64,000 nucleotides of DNA from Dermacentor variabilis (lineage: Eukaryota > Arthropoda > Arachnida > Ixodida > Ixodidae): assembly GCF_050947875.1 (NCBI RefSeq), contig NC_134570.1, positions 103,650,122-103,714,121 of the forward strand, written 5' to 3'. Under the pieces are notes generated by a model. That model made no database searches. It was not told the origin of the DNA and saw only the letters and a program-made list of their open reading frames with translations. A program made the position numbers and the translations under genes. Shown one piece after another: positions 1-10,959 of the stretch; within the stretch, counting starts at the first letter, position 1; each line of letters opens with the position of its first letter.

Positions 1-476
1 GAAACCTGTTACTTTAGTGTTGCATGCCTTTTGACTATTGGGAACACTTGTATTACGAGAATACTGCATGTACAGATAAAATAGTATCATGCTTAGCGTT
101 ATCGGTGATACTAGGATAACAGAATTCGTCTGTTAACAAATAATGTAAGTCTCCTTTCAGCTATTTATGATAATTTTGGGAATTGAAGTAACATTTAAAT
201 GATTTCCACACATACTCAAACCAAGTGCAGAGGCTGTAATTTAGCTAGGCATGTGCTACAGGCCGATGCAACTGTCATTTTTTAGCCGTTGGTTTGCTCT
301 GAAACTTCGAAACAAGCTCAAGTTCTGTCAACTTCCACGTAAAACGAAGCATTATTGGTGTGATTGTCTCATGAAACATGCATATGTGTAAATGAAGTGT
401 TGTTTTCGAGGCATAAATAGAAATATTAAAGGCAGAATGTTACACGAAGAAATGATTTTGTTCGCAGTGAATTATA
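1..476. other. AT-rich stretch without a recognisable gene
   Basis: No open frame of useful length, splice-bounded exon or repeat structure can be recognised here. It reads as ordinary intergenic or intronic DNA. Confidence 0.6.
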
Positions 477-605
477 GACAGTGTCGGTATTAGATTTCTC
501 CGATGCTGAGCGGAATCGAACCCATGTCACAAGGGTTTCTCGAGGACAAACCCAACGCATTGGCAGGCCGTGCCACAAATGCACTGGGTATGCGCCGATT
601 TTCGC
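477..605 (-). repeat. tRNA-derived SINE copy (family B), minus strand
   Basis: Read on the minus strand, this stretch holds a Pol III B-box-like core (GGGTTCGATTCC) preceded by an A-box-like GTGGC segment. It aligns over about 120 bp with the plus-strand copy at 6570-6710: both share a GGCGCATACCCA head, ATTTGTGGC, a GCCTGC-AATGCGT block, the B box and a CGGAGAAAT segment just after it. The two flanking arms do not pair as an acceptor stem, so a functional tRNA is unlikely. tRNA-derived SINEs are known from hard ticks; assignment to a named family is not made. Confidence 0.7.
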
Positions 606-1863
606 AGAATGACTGTCACGTATATGCTTTGGTGAGCTGCGTCAGGAGCACACTCCTTAGATGCCGCTCTTAAATGAAGCTCTCGACAACCTGTACCACT
701 GCGTTTGTGCCAATTGATGCGCGGCAAGTGAAGAAAAAATTTTCAGCGTTTGCACGCACCGGCGCACCACGCTTCTCTTGTCAGAGGCCACACGTGCACT
801 GCTCCCTGTTGTCACCAGATGGCGCAGCGTGTCCAGACAGAAACGCGAGAGAGGAACCCGATTTCTGCATGACGCGTTTCTGTGTTCGCCCGTCATTTGG
901 GAATCCACGCGCAGGCTTCGTGGTGGCGAAACCAGTTGGTGCCGAGAGTTCTCACAGAATCGCGAAAGAGGAGTCCATCTTGAGCTCACGCCTCGTACAT
1001 AACTCGTTAAGACGGCGGCAATACGTTGTGTCACTATATTGACTCAATGCTAACACATTACTGCCGACAGTCATCGTGAGATGAGTTCCGCGGCCATTTT
1101 TTGCTCTATGACAGGGAAAACGTTCTATTAGTCCTTTGTAAGTGTGAATTATTAGTCAATTTTAAAACTTTCCTAAAGATTACATGTATTGAAAGACACC
1201 ACACTCTCTCTAATATGTCCTTAGGCCGCCACCGAATCTACGTTTACTCAGTGTAGTGGTCGCCTTTCCTAGCATAAAGAGACGCTCGTTCAAGCAGTGC
1301 CTACGCGGGCTCGACACGATGTTCAAAGGCAGATATGTTGCACCTGAGCACAGTCCTTGCGCTGGGTATGACGCTACAGTACCTCCGGTACATCCTGGCA
1401 CATCCGGTACCTGAGGTCACTGCCTAGTTTTCCGCAGTGGTAGAGGCAGCGGCTGGTCTCCTTCTATGCCATAGTTGACAATAATGCGCAGGACGCAACT
1501 CATGTCCCCCGCACAGCTCCAGTGGTCGATCATGGTTCTGCGGAAGACTAGCATGTAGGAAGGAGCTGCAAAACTTGAAGAGGCACTGTTCGCGATATAG
1601 TCAATTTTGGGCTTGGGTGACACGAAGTGCTTGGCGCTGTATATACATTAGTAGCAATATGTATAAATAGCTGCTATAGCTAACTACATACAGCTGTGGT
1701 TGTAGGCGAGCTATTAAAATGACGAGTACGTCTGACGCCTTTAAAACCCGCTACTAAATACTAGTGGCCGGGGTTTGGACCAGGTTGGCATCGCAGCGAA
1801 TATGCCACGCAGCTGCACGGAAAGCTACGTAAGAATCTCAACTAAGAGCCACGCACATCTCGA
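606..1863. other. No gene recognised; GC-richer patch at 670-1010
   Basis: Open frames on both strands at 657-1042 overlap each other, lack homology I recognise and lie in a GC-rich patch. That is what chance and repeat sequence give. A 10-bp inverted repeat (CAGAAACGCG and its complement) lies near 837-880. Nothing else is supported. Confidence 0.5.
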
Positions 1864-2322
1864 CTACAGATTCGGGGCGACATAGCGCAGGAGCACCCTA
1901 GGGGCAATGACATTACCCCGAGGTGTCGGTGACTGGCGACACCGCGCACTCCGAGCCAACAGCCACGGACGCCTTACCGTGAGGTTCGATTCAGGGCAGC
2001 ATAACGCAAGAGCATCCCAGGGGTTAGCGAAATTACCTTGGTTGTCGGTGACTGGCCACACCGCACACTTCGAGCCAACAGCCACGCACGCCTTGCCGTG
2101 AGGTTCGATTCAGGGCAGCATAACGCAAGAGCATCCCAGGGGTTAGCGAAATTACCTTGGTTGTCGGTGACTGGCCACACCGCACACTTCGAACCAATAG
2201 CCACGCACGCTTTAGCGAGCGAGAGGTTCGATTCAGGACAGCTGAGCGCAGGAGCATCTCAAAGGTAAAATTACCTTGGATGTCGGTGACTGGCGACACC
2301 GCGAACTCCGAGCCAGCAGGGA
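1864..2322. repeat. Minisatellite, about 119-bp unit, four copies
   Basis: Four tandem copies begin near 1864, 1981, 2100 and 2223. The middle pair is nearly identical over the whole 119-bp unit, which starts GAGGTTCGATTCAGG and contains TGTCGGTGACTGGC and CACACCGCACACTTCGA. The outer copies are more diverged, and the last has a few extra bases and ends near 2322. The unit contains a GGTTCGATTC string resembling a tRNA B box, so it may derive from a tandemly amplified SINE. Overlapping open frames on both strands are by-products of the unit. Confidence 0.9.
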
Positions 2323-2345
2323 TACTTTTTGATTGCGTTAGTGTG

Positions 2346-2379
<34 letters not shown>

Positions 2380-2380
2380 A

Positions 2381-2419
<39 letters not shown>
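2346..2419. repeat. (CTAT)n microsatellite
   Basis: About eighteen CTAT/TATC units with one interruption (ATAT) near the centre. It directly follows the 119-bp minisatellite. Confidence 0.97.
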
Positions 2420-2827
2420 TTTTGTATTTTTGTATTGGGTAGCGTATCGTGCTGCTGTCCTAAGGAAACAGGGTTCGAAACACATACGTGCCAATCTTCG
2501 AGAAACCTCTTTCACGGCGACATGGGTCACTGTAAGATTCGAGACTGCGTAGGCTACCGCTGTTCGATGAAGCCCTTCTGGGTGTGTGCCACTGAGAAAG
2601 TGGCGCTATACAACGATGAAAAAAATGCCTTAAATACTCATGTTTATGTGCAGTACGTCATACATATATCATCTGTTAACATTTTCAGTGGTATCCCTAG
2701 TGCCATGTAGCCCTCGTAGTGCTTCCGATGCGTTAGTAACTTCTAGTGCGGCTGAGGATCGAAATGCGCCGATCGTCTGAACTCGCCGGCTTGCCCGCGA
2801 AAAAAGGGTGTTCTACGCCGCTTGCGA

Positions 2828-2905
2828 TGCGTCCGTGGCGTAATTGTTTCAATATCAGGCTTGTGTGCTGGAGATCCTGTGTTCGAATCCTCCCATTAGA
2901 CAACT
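2828..2905 (+). repeat. tRNA-derived SINE head (family C)
   Basis: The stretch starts TCCGTGGCGTAATTG (A-box-like) and has GTGTTCGAATCCTCCC (B-box-like) about 45 bases later, which is tRNA spacing. The ends do not form an acceptor stem and the sequence runs on into AT-rich DNA with TTATTTAATTATTT, as expected for a SINE rather than a tRNA gene. Confidence 0.6.
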
Positions 2906-2920
2906 TTATCAATGCTTATT

Positions 2921-3449
2921 TAATTATTTATAACATATTGTGTATATTCTGTATATTGTGAACAATTATGAGTTTGCAAAGTTACGAAGCCGTTTGAAAC
3001 TAAAAGGACGAAGTTCAGGCAAATACATGTAGACACTAGCGCCAGCGTTCCCTCTAGTCGTTATTGTATGAAACTCTACGTTTCTATTCAACTCGTAAAC
3101 TACCTCTTCGCTGCCCCGTTCCAAGATGGCGCCATTCCGATAAATGCGTTCGACGATAGAGGCCAGATACGCACAAAAATGTGCATGGAACTCGGCAATA
3201 AAGCTTTGCTTTAAAATTCCATGGGAGGTTTTCTCCCTGCAAGTGAGAGGATATACCATCTTAGCTGAAGCGACTATAGTCGCTTCAGCTAACGTTAGTC
3301 AACCTGTTCTATAAAAAAAATGTTTCATTCCTTCTTCAGAGGGTTCGAAACATGTAGTTTTAAGAAGCAGCGATAGCATTGTTGCACATATACAACTAAA
3401 AGTCTATAAATGTGCAGTCTTTTATTAAAGTTTCGCTCGAAGAGCGATG
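2921..3449. other. No gene recognised
   Basis: A 97-aa minus-strand open frame (2966-3259) has no recognisable domain and no supporting splice or promoter context. A perfect short palindrome (AGCTGAAGCGACTATAGTCG and onward) is centred near 3277. Confidence 0.45.
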
Positions 3450-3642
3450 AAGGGATAGCGATAGCTGTAGCGAGGAACTCCGGATTAATTTTGACCACTA
3501 GGGAATCTTTAACGTGCCCCCTATGCACGGTAAGCGGCGTTTCTGGATTTCGGCTCCATCAAAATGCGGCCGCCGAGGCCGGGATCGGATCCCGCCACTT
3601 CGTGCTTAGCGGCGTAACACCATAGCCGCTAAGCCGCCGCGA
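3450..3642 (-). repeat. tRNA-derived SINE copy (family A), minus strand
   Basis: Reading the complement gives, in order, GGCTTAGCGGCTATGGTGTT (A-box region), a B-box-like GGGATCCGATCCCGGCC, GGCGGCCGCATTTTGATGG, GCACGTTAAAGA and a CGGAGT block. The same blocks appear in the same order in the plus-strand copies at 29576-29814 and, degenerate, at 53165-53345. The tail is eroded, so the low-coordinate boundary is approximate. Confidence 0.85.
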
Positions 3643-3819
3643 CGGGTGGCGGCTGTCGCGACTCGACTTCGACAAAAATTGCTGCAGAACCCATCTCACG
3701 ATGCCTGTCGACGGTGATGCGCTAGCTCTTACTCAATATACCGACACAACGTATTGCCACCGTTGAAAATAGTGATGCATGAGGCCTGTACTGCAGCGGG
3801 ATTCCTCTTTTGTGCTTCG

Positions 3820-4546
3820 AGGAAGCTTTAGCTCTGGTCCAACTCCGACGCGGCCCATTCAAATACACGTAAAACGCAAAAACGCTTTTCTGAGATAACT
3901 CCTCGAACGATTTTAATGAAATTTGTTACATTTGAGAGAGAACGTCAAGTTCTAGCGACCGTTGGAAGCGGAATTTGGATTTAGGGCCTGAATTGTGTTG
4001 CAAGGATTTTCAAAAATTCGAAAGTTTGACAAATATAGTAGCACGAAGCTTACAAATCAATGGATGTGCATCAATAACAGATATCGCGGTTCTGTAAGCG
4101 GCATTCATTAGATCATTGCAAGCGGACAAATTCCATCTTTCATTTTTCTTTATCTTACGTGAATTTGTTACGTTGTGTACAAGGGTTCTGCAAAATCTGT
4201 ATTTCCATATTACTAAATTTATTTAGGTTCATGTGTAACATATTATTTTGTCTGCTTTGATGTACTATAAGACACAATTCACAGACTTCAGTTATCGTTT
4301 TTCATTGCTGGGTTAGAGTTGTAAACTTCATAGTTTCATTTTTCTGAAGATTTTCCATTTTTTTGCCAATTTGTAATAAAAAATTGGTGATCTAAATCGA
4401 AGATTAGAGACCAACAGTCACTATATTTTAAGTTTTTTTTTTTTAAATGCAACAAACCTTGCCAAATTTGGTGCAGTGGTTGCCGACAAAAAACGAATTA
4501 TCCTCTTACATGGGTGTAGACAGGGGCACCCGAGCTAAAGCTTCCT
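3820..4546. mobile_element. Non-autonomous TIR (MITE-like) element, copy 1
   Basis: The ends are perfect 15-base inverted repeats: AGGAAGCTTTAGCTC at 3820-3834 and GAGCTAAAGCTTCCT at 4532-4546. The interior is AT-rich and non-coding. A diverged copy with the same ends and almost the same length (720 versus 727 bp) lies at 15750-16469; matching interior blocks include the ATTTTAATGAAATTTGTT-like segment near the left and a TTAGAG-TTGTAAAC segment near the middle. No clear target-site duplication is seen. The right end abuts the tail of a LINE. Superfamily not assigned. Confidence 0.75.
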
Positions 4547-4876
4547 GGATGGATGGATGTTATGAGCGTCCCCTTTGGAATGGGGTGGTGGGTTGCGCCA
4601 CCAAGCTCTTCCTATTATACTGCCTAATGTCCTACCTAAGTTAAACAATAAAAAAATAGACACTATGAACTCCCACACCCAAATTTTCTGGTACCCCATT
4701 GCTAACTGTGCCTTTTGTACGTTTTCCGTTCTTTGTCGTTTCCCTACTTTTCGTCCTACCTAAGTTAAACAATAAAAAAATAAACACTATGAACTCCCAC
4801 ACCCAAATTTTCTGGTCCCCCATTGCTAACTGTGCTTTTGTACGTTTCCGTTCTTTGTCATTTCCCTACTTTTCGT
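4547..4876 (-). mobile_element. LINE 3' end (minus), with internal tandem duplication
   Basis: On the minus strand this ends in an (ATCC)n-type tail (complement of GGATGGATGGATG at 4548). It contains the same 3'-UTR block that follows the LINE open frame at 25511-25665 (the CACCGCCCCGTTCCAAAGG-like and GGTGGCGCAACCCACC segments). The stretch 4629-4750 is repeated almost exactly at 4751-4876, a roughly 122-bp duplication within the UTR. No coding part remains. Confidence 0.8.
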
Positions 4877-6569
4877 CCACCGATCCACCAATCCTCCAAT
4901 CGCCTCTTACGAGTCCTCTTAAGAATCCTCTTAAGAGCACTCGGCGCCATCTAGCGCTGCCTACATCGCGAAGCCTGCGCGTGGCCTCCAACATGCATGG
5001 CGTGCCGGCGCGTACGAGCGCTGAGAAATGCGTCATGCGGCAACCAGGCTCCTCTACCGCGCTTCCTTCTGGGCATGCTGCGCTATTGGCGGCGAGGAGT
5101 TACGGAGTCGCCATCTATCGGAAGCGCCTCGCTGCGTAGAATGAGGGATCACGCGGCACGCTCCTCATAGGTTTTGCTGTCAGCGCTCACTGACAACACC
5201 AGGCACGAGCTCTCCTGGACATTTCTGTGCGTACTTTCGAAACGAGAAAAGTTTTTTATTGTCTAAATAATAATCTTGGGCAAACTGAAAGCACAGAATC
5301 GTTTACAGACGCTATCTCTTTACCGATTACGTACAGTGAATGCCACTGCTCGCGGTCGCCGCGATGGAGTCTCCCGAACCGGCTTCTTGCGTTAAAATTA
5401 GGCAAACGCTGAGAGCAAAGTATGTGAAATACGTTCTTATAGTGTTTGTGTAACTAAATGGAGCGTAATAGAATGAAGCCTCAATGCAGCGGTCGCACAG
5501 ATTCGCAGCGACCGACAGTGCGTTTGTATGCTTGTCCGCGCACTGTTTCGCTTTCGCCGCGTGCGCGTTTCCGCACCGTGTCATGAGCTTTAGGCCGCAG
5601 AATATGAGCATTTGACAGTATACAAGCAACCATTGTTGCGTAGGCGCTATCAGAGCTGTTCAAAAATAATTTCATTGTAGAGACTTCGACTCCTACGGCG
5701 ACTGTGATGTGCCGTCGCGACGATTCAATCTTTTCTTTTTCTTCTAAATTTTTGGACGTTTCAATATTATTTCTCGAGTTGCGTCGCACTGTATGTTTAT
5801 CGGTGTTCTCAGCGTGCGATTTCGCGCTGCTGCTTTTTTGTAATCCAGTGCATTAGTTCGTAACACAAACATGACCATATGCCATGCTTTTTTTTAATGT
5901 GCTTCTTACCGCTCCCTTTCCACTCCAGTGAACTTGCCAGTATCTATAGCATCGACAAGTTCATAGACCAAACAGTCATGACATTAGTCGGGCAGTGTAC
6001 TCGAGCGAGCGTTTCAGTGCGCGTTTTCCGAACATCGCAGACCCGGCGCCGTAGCAGAAATCTTCGTCGCGTCTGTGCTTGCTGCATACCCGAGTTGTAG
6101 CCGACGACTGTTTGTCGGTTTTATGTTACGCGAGCCAAGCTTCACGCAGCTTCTTGTCCTGAGGCTATGTGTGAATAAGGCTGACACCGGGCTCCGTTGC
6201 GTACGTCCGGCACTGCGGCACCGAGCAGTAGTCTACCGTGTTGCGCGCCTTCAAAGGCAGCCACTACCTATTGTAGTGCTTTCAAGCGTTGTAAAGGAGA
6301 CACTTGAAGCGCGAAAATCTCACCATTAAATGAGGACCTCAGCGTACGATGAAATTTAAACTCTCGTTTTCAGCTCGTTTTGGCGCTTCCGAAGTAGCCG
6401 ACGCGGCCGCTATATCCACGTGATCCCTCATAGGACGTCACGCCGACGGTGGCGCCAGCTTTTCCAGTGGTGGAGCTCGAGGCCAATACAGTGGCGCTGC
6501 CGAGAACGCGCATGGATCGTTTGCCGCCCACTCAGTGGCACATACTCAGGGACCCAAGTTCGCAAGAGG
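4877..6569. other. Repeat-like intergenic DNA, no gene
   Basis: A GC-rich block at about 4950-5210 (with GGCGCCATCTAGCGCTGCC) has the look of a dispersed tick repeat, but there is no second full copy in the window to prove it. Opposed open frames at 5327-5789 and 5879-6329 show no domain I recognise. Confidence 0.4.
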
Positions 6570-6800
6570 TTCATTGAAGAGCGGCGCATACCCATTGGAT
6601 TTGTGGCGCAGCCTGCTAATGCGTCGGGCTGCTGTCCTTACCAAACTCCTTGCCACGTGGGTTCGATTCCGCTCAGAATCGGAGAAATTTGAGGGATATT
6701 TCTCTTGATTCATGATCGCATCCAGAGGTTCACTGGAGCACAACCAAACCAGCACAGACCGAGTGACTCGTACCCAGTGCTCCAATGGCACCTAGCCAGC
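6570..6800 (+). repeat. tRNA-derived SINE copy (family B), plus strand
   Basis: Contains TTGTGGCGCAGCCTGCTAAT (A box), then GTGGGTTCGATTCCGC (B box), and matches the minus-strand copy at 477-605 through CGGAGAAAT. Beyond the shared part, an inverted pair CACTGGAGCAC and GTGCTCCAATGG could form the tail hairpin, so the element may extend to about 6800. Confidence 0.7.
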
Positions 6801-6935
6801 CCCGCATCTTAAAGCGACCTATGTCGGCATGAAAGACGTGCGCTGAAGAGAGGCATGTATGCACACATTGCCAAATGCTCACTGACCTAAGTTGGTCCGA
6901 TAGGTGATTTCGAATCCTTTTACCTCTGCACAGCA

Positions 6936-7285
6936 GCCCTTTTTTTTGTCTTTATTGCCAGAACTTTCACGTGGCAGACACAAAGGGTATCATTTTTTAA
7001 AGTAAGCGATTCATAATAATACACAAACACACTTTCAAGCTAGTGCGCTTGAATATTGTGCGGTCAGTCACATTGTGGCTGGCCATGTCACGTTTAAAAT
7101 TAATTTAATGTTGCGAGGGGCTCAATCCTCCCCAGCCAATCCGGAGGACATTCTTGATCTTTAATTACATCAATACACTTGGAAATACCGTCCCGGAAGA
7201 GCAGCCGCGCAGCCCGATAAGCTACCCATTCGACGACGCACTTCCCAGCGACCCAGGCAGACGGATAAGCGGCTACATAAAACTT
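6936..7285 (-). mobile_element. Possible polyadenylated retroelement 3' end, minus strand
   Basis: The complement carries CAATAAAGAC followed directly by a run of A (the T run at 6940-6947 on the plus strand), the signature of a reverse-transcribed polyadenylated RNA end. Upstream (up to 7285) no intact open frame is visible. The Gypsy LTR at 7292 abuts it. This could be a LINE 3' end or a processed copy of an unknown gene. Confidence 0.4.
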
Positions 7286-7291
7286 ACATAT

Positions 7292-7428
7292 TGTTACGAA
7301 TGAAGAATGGGTTTATTGACCGTGAAAATGGTAGAGAAGACAATGGGACGTTCCGAAAAAGCCGATCACTCGGAAAACCTCACGCTGCTTCGGCTTTCTC
7401 TTTCACGCTCCTCTGGTGCGGCGTTACA
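7292..7428 (-). repeat. 3' LTR of Gypsy element 1
   Basis: The LTR is bounded by TGTTACG at 7292 and CGTTACA ending at 7428 (a TG...CA element, 137 bp). A purine-rich tract (GGAGGATAA on the minus strand) immediately precedes it in element orientation and is a plausible polypurine tract. The first 25 bases recur at 12143-12168. Confidence 0.7.
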
Positions 7429-7463
7429 TTATCCTCCGGGAAAGACGAAGCTCACCGAGCGAG

Positions 7464-10136
7464 TCAGAGTGCGCATTGATGGTCCGGTTTAAATCGCGCG
7501 ACGTGCACAACTTGCGTCTTGCGTGAACGGCATTTATGAGCCGTCACTTTAGATATGACATAGGTCACTTCACTCAAGCATTTGTCATTGACGAACGGGC
7601 CCGAATACTTGGAGATAAGTTTTTGGCAAAGTCCCCTTTCCGAACCGGTGTCCACAGCCACACAAAGTCACTGGTGGCGAATCTGACGGGCAGACGTTGT
7701 GCGTCGTAACGAGCCTTAGCAATATCTGCGTGAAAGAATCATCGTCGTTAGGTGAAAAAGGAAGTACCGTGTCGAGAAAACATTGAGGATGGCGAGCGTA
7801 GAGGAGAAAGAAAGGTGCGTATCCTATGACTTCATGCTTGGCTGTGTTGAAAGCATATGTGATGAACGGTAATACGGCACCCAGTTCTTATGATCCGCTG
7901 AGACATACATTGAAAGCATGTTGACGAGGGTACGATTGGTGCGCTCAATTAGACCGTTGGTTTTCGGATGGTAAGGCGTGGAATGACGTTATGGAGTTCC
8001 ACAAAAGCGTAGCAATTCTTCCACGACGTCAGCGGTGAACTGCCGACCGCGATCACTTATCACCACACGAGGAGCTCCATGGCGGAGGATAATCGAATGC
8101 AGAAGAAACCCCGAAACATCGGATGCTGTAGCTGAGACAAGTGTCATGTGTTTCAATATAGCGTGTTCAATAATCTACGCACACGATTATCCAGCGGCAG
8201 CCAGTGGAAGACTTGGCGAAGGGACCCAGTACATCTATACCTACTTTCTCAAAAGGTGAAGTTGGCGGTCTAACCGGCTGCAGAGTTTATGCAGGAGCTG
8301 TAGGTGGTTCTTTGGTTGTATGTAAGGTCGTCATGCATGGCCCGAAGTACATCAAGACGCAGGCATCTTGGGACGACGAGCAGCAGTGGAGTACTGTTGT
8401 TTGAATAATTCTTGTGGTAAAGCAGACAGTCAACAATCACAAATGGCGTAGCCCATTCAGATCTGCGTGTCGCATCATTAATCGGCTTTAGGGAAGGCTC
8501 CCTCTGTTGTCCGTTCTTGAAGACACCAAAGTCAGGAGGCGCCGATGAGATTGTAGTTAAGTCGTCGTCGAAATCATCAGTACTCTCGCTCTTAGAGGGA
8601 AGACGAGATAAGCAGTCGGCACCTGTGTGGCACCAACCGCTCTTATAAGGAACAGAAAAGTCGTATTCTTGAAGGCGCAGGGCTCCCCCGAATCAACCGC
8701 CCAGCTTGGTCACGCATTCCAACGAGCTAGCAGAGAGAATGATAGTCGGAGACAACCTTGAAATGGTGGCCATACAAATAAGATCTGAACTTGTGGAAGG
8801 CGAAAACAACAGCAAGACATTCCAGTTTCGTCACTGTATAATTGCTCTCTACTTTTGTCAAAGTACGCCTTGCGTATGCAACGACGTATTGGCGTCCGTC
8901 ATGAAACCGGACGAGCACTGCACTAATGCCCACACCACTTGCACCAGTATGCAGTTCAGTGAACGCCTCCGCATCGAAATGGCGAAGAAGTGGCCCAGAG
9001 GTGAACAAAAACTTCAACTGCTGGAAAGCAGTCTCGCACCGAGCGGATTATATGCAAGAAGTGTCCTTGCAGAGCAGGTCAGTCAGTGTACAAGCAAGCT
9101 GGGCGAAGTCTTTAATAAACCTGCGAAAATAAGAACAAAGGCCCAGGAAACTTCTGTGGTCTTTCACTGTATTCGGCTGCTTAAAGCTGTAAACAGCAGA
9201 AATCTTTTGGGCACCTGGCCTTTTACCGTAGTTGTCGGCGAGCACAAGGGCTTGACGCTCACCTAAATGACACTTTTTAGAGTTTAAAACTAGGCCAGCC
9301 TGTTAGATGCAGTCCAAGACAACACCGAGCCACTAATTGTGCTTGTGGAAAGTTCGGCCGAAAATAATCACCTTATCTAAATAACACATACAAATCTCCA
9401 TTTGAGACCATGGAGGATGGAGTCAATTAATCGCAAGGTTGCTGTGGCATTACATAAGCCAAACGGCATGACCTTAAACTCATAGAGTCCGTCAAGTGCA
9501 ACAAAAGCGGTCTTTTTAATGTCAGATGGGTGCATCGGTATCCGCCAGTACCCGGACCGGAGGTCAACCGACGAAAAGTATGATGCGGTTTGAAGGCAAT
9601 CAACAGCATCGTCAATGCGTGGTAAGCGCTACACGTCTTTATTTGTGACGGTATTCAGGCGGTGGTAGTCGGCACAATATCTGCACGAGTTGTCTTTCTT
9701 TTTCACTAGTGTAACAGGAGCTGCCCAAGGACTGCAAGACTCCTGAATAACGCCTTTGTGCAGCATGTCGCCGACCTGTTCGGCGATCACTTGTCTTTCC
9801 GTGGCTGATATGCGATAGGGTTTCTGACATATCGGAGACGCTTACCCTGTCTTGATGCGGTGTTTGCATGCGGGATTTCGGCAACATCCGAAAACCCTCG
9901 CGTTCCATGAAATCAAATACTGACGTGTAGCAGGTGAGCACTTGTTGGAGTACGTCCTGCTCGGAAGACGACAACGACTTATTTATCATACGTCGCAAGT
10001 GATCCGAATAATTGGGAAATGGTCGACTTATATTTGAAGATGCTGCAAATGTGCGTACATCAATTGTGGCTTCCTCCTCAAATGTTGCCAATTTAAGTCT
10101 GACTGGCAGAGTAACAGGCTCCGTAAAAGCGTTCAC
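7464..10136 (-). pseudogene. Gypsy 1 pol remnant: reverse transcriptase, RNase H, integrase
   Basis: Pieces from high to low coordinate: the RT approach region (9639-10136), RT core in shifted frames (about 9250-9615), RT thumb/connection with GLCSYFRRFIKDFA (9048-9245), RNase H (8727-9017, with VAYARRTLTKVESNY and a VVSDYHSLC stretch), integrase fragments, and the integrase C-terminus with KYSGPFV and VVHVARFKP (7464-7661). The RT catalytic box reads YLDK near 9382-9393 where YLDD is expected. Multiple frameshifts and stops separate the parts. No function is expected. Confidence 0.85.
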
Positions 10137-10139
10137 TGT

Positions 10140-10690
10140 CTACAAGAAAGCGCGCCTGTCGATGGTTTGAACAATAGATCGAGGGACCAACACATTCTTC
10201 TTAATCGCGTTGTTATGAGCTGGCTCGACAAGAGCGCTGCATGATCCCATCCGGACACGTGAAGAACTCACGGGAAGAAACATGGTTCTCCGACTAGGCA
10301 GTAACACATCTTGAGACGGCGAAAACAAGTCGGCTTGATCGGTCTGCAAATCATCAAGTATGGCGATCGACAACGTTCTCCTTAGTAAAAGCTCTCCAGT
10401 CCCACAGTCAAGTGTAGCGCTGCATTTACGCGGGAAATCTGTGCCTAAAATAACATCATGACTTGCGTGGACCAATACAGTGAACTCGGCTCTAAAGCTC
10501 TGTTCTCCAACCACAACCAAAACCGAACAAACGCCAACAGGGTGCAGCATTTCACCGTCAACTTCACGAAGTTTCTTTGCGATTCCACGCGAACATAACT
10601 TGCTGTCCTAAGTGATCTTGAAGCGACGGCTCATAACAGAAATAGCGGCACCTGTATCTACAAGAGCATTAGTTTCACACCGTCTATACG
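10140..10690 (-). pseudogene. Gypsy 1 protease remnant
   Basis: The aspartic protease motif ALVDTGAAISVMS lies near 10620-10670. A shifted frame then carries HDVILGTDF (10400-10480), the second conserved block of retropepsins. In active elements this enzyme cleaves the Gag-Pol polyprotein. The two halves are in different frames, so it is inactive. Confidence 0.8.
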
Positions 10691-10959
10691 CGCGCACATC
10701 TCGTTTTTCAGCATAGCAACAGCCGGAGGAATTGGCGAGTCTGACCGTCCCGCGACCGCACCTCCACTGGCCGCACCAGCTAGTTTCCCAGCTGCGGCGG
10801 GGAAGGCGACCGACGACGGTGCGAGGATGGTGAACGGCGCAGTCGGGGCGGCAGCGGTGTTCGGGGACAGACTGATCGCGCGATTGGAACGACCACTGCT
10901 GCCGCAGAGGATGGACTTCAAATGGCGCGGGCACGTCTTCGTGCACACGAGCTGTGTAC

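Noticed and set aside
1864..2322. CRISPR-like array
   Set aside because: Whole units are repeated with no unique spacers, and the DNA is eukaryotic.
2828..2905. Functional tRNA gene
   Set aside because: A and B boxes are present but the ends do not pair as an acceptor stem.
8706..9266. 186-aa plus-strand frame
   Set aside because: Antisense to RNase H and RT remnants of Gypsy element 1.
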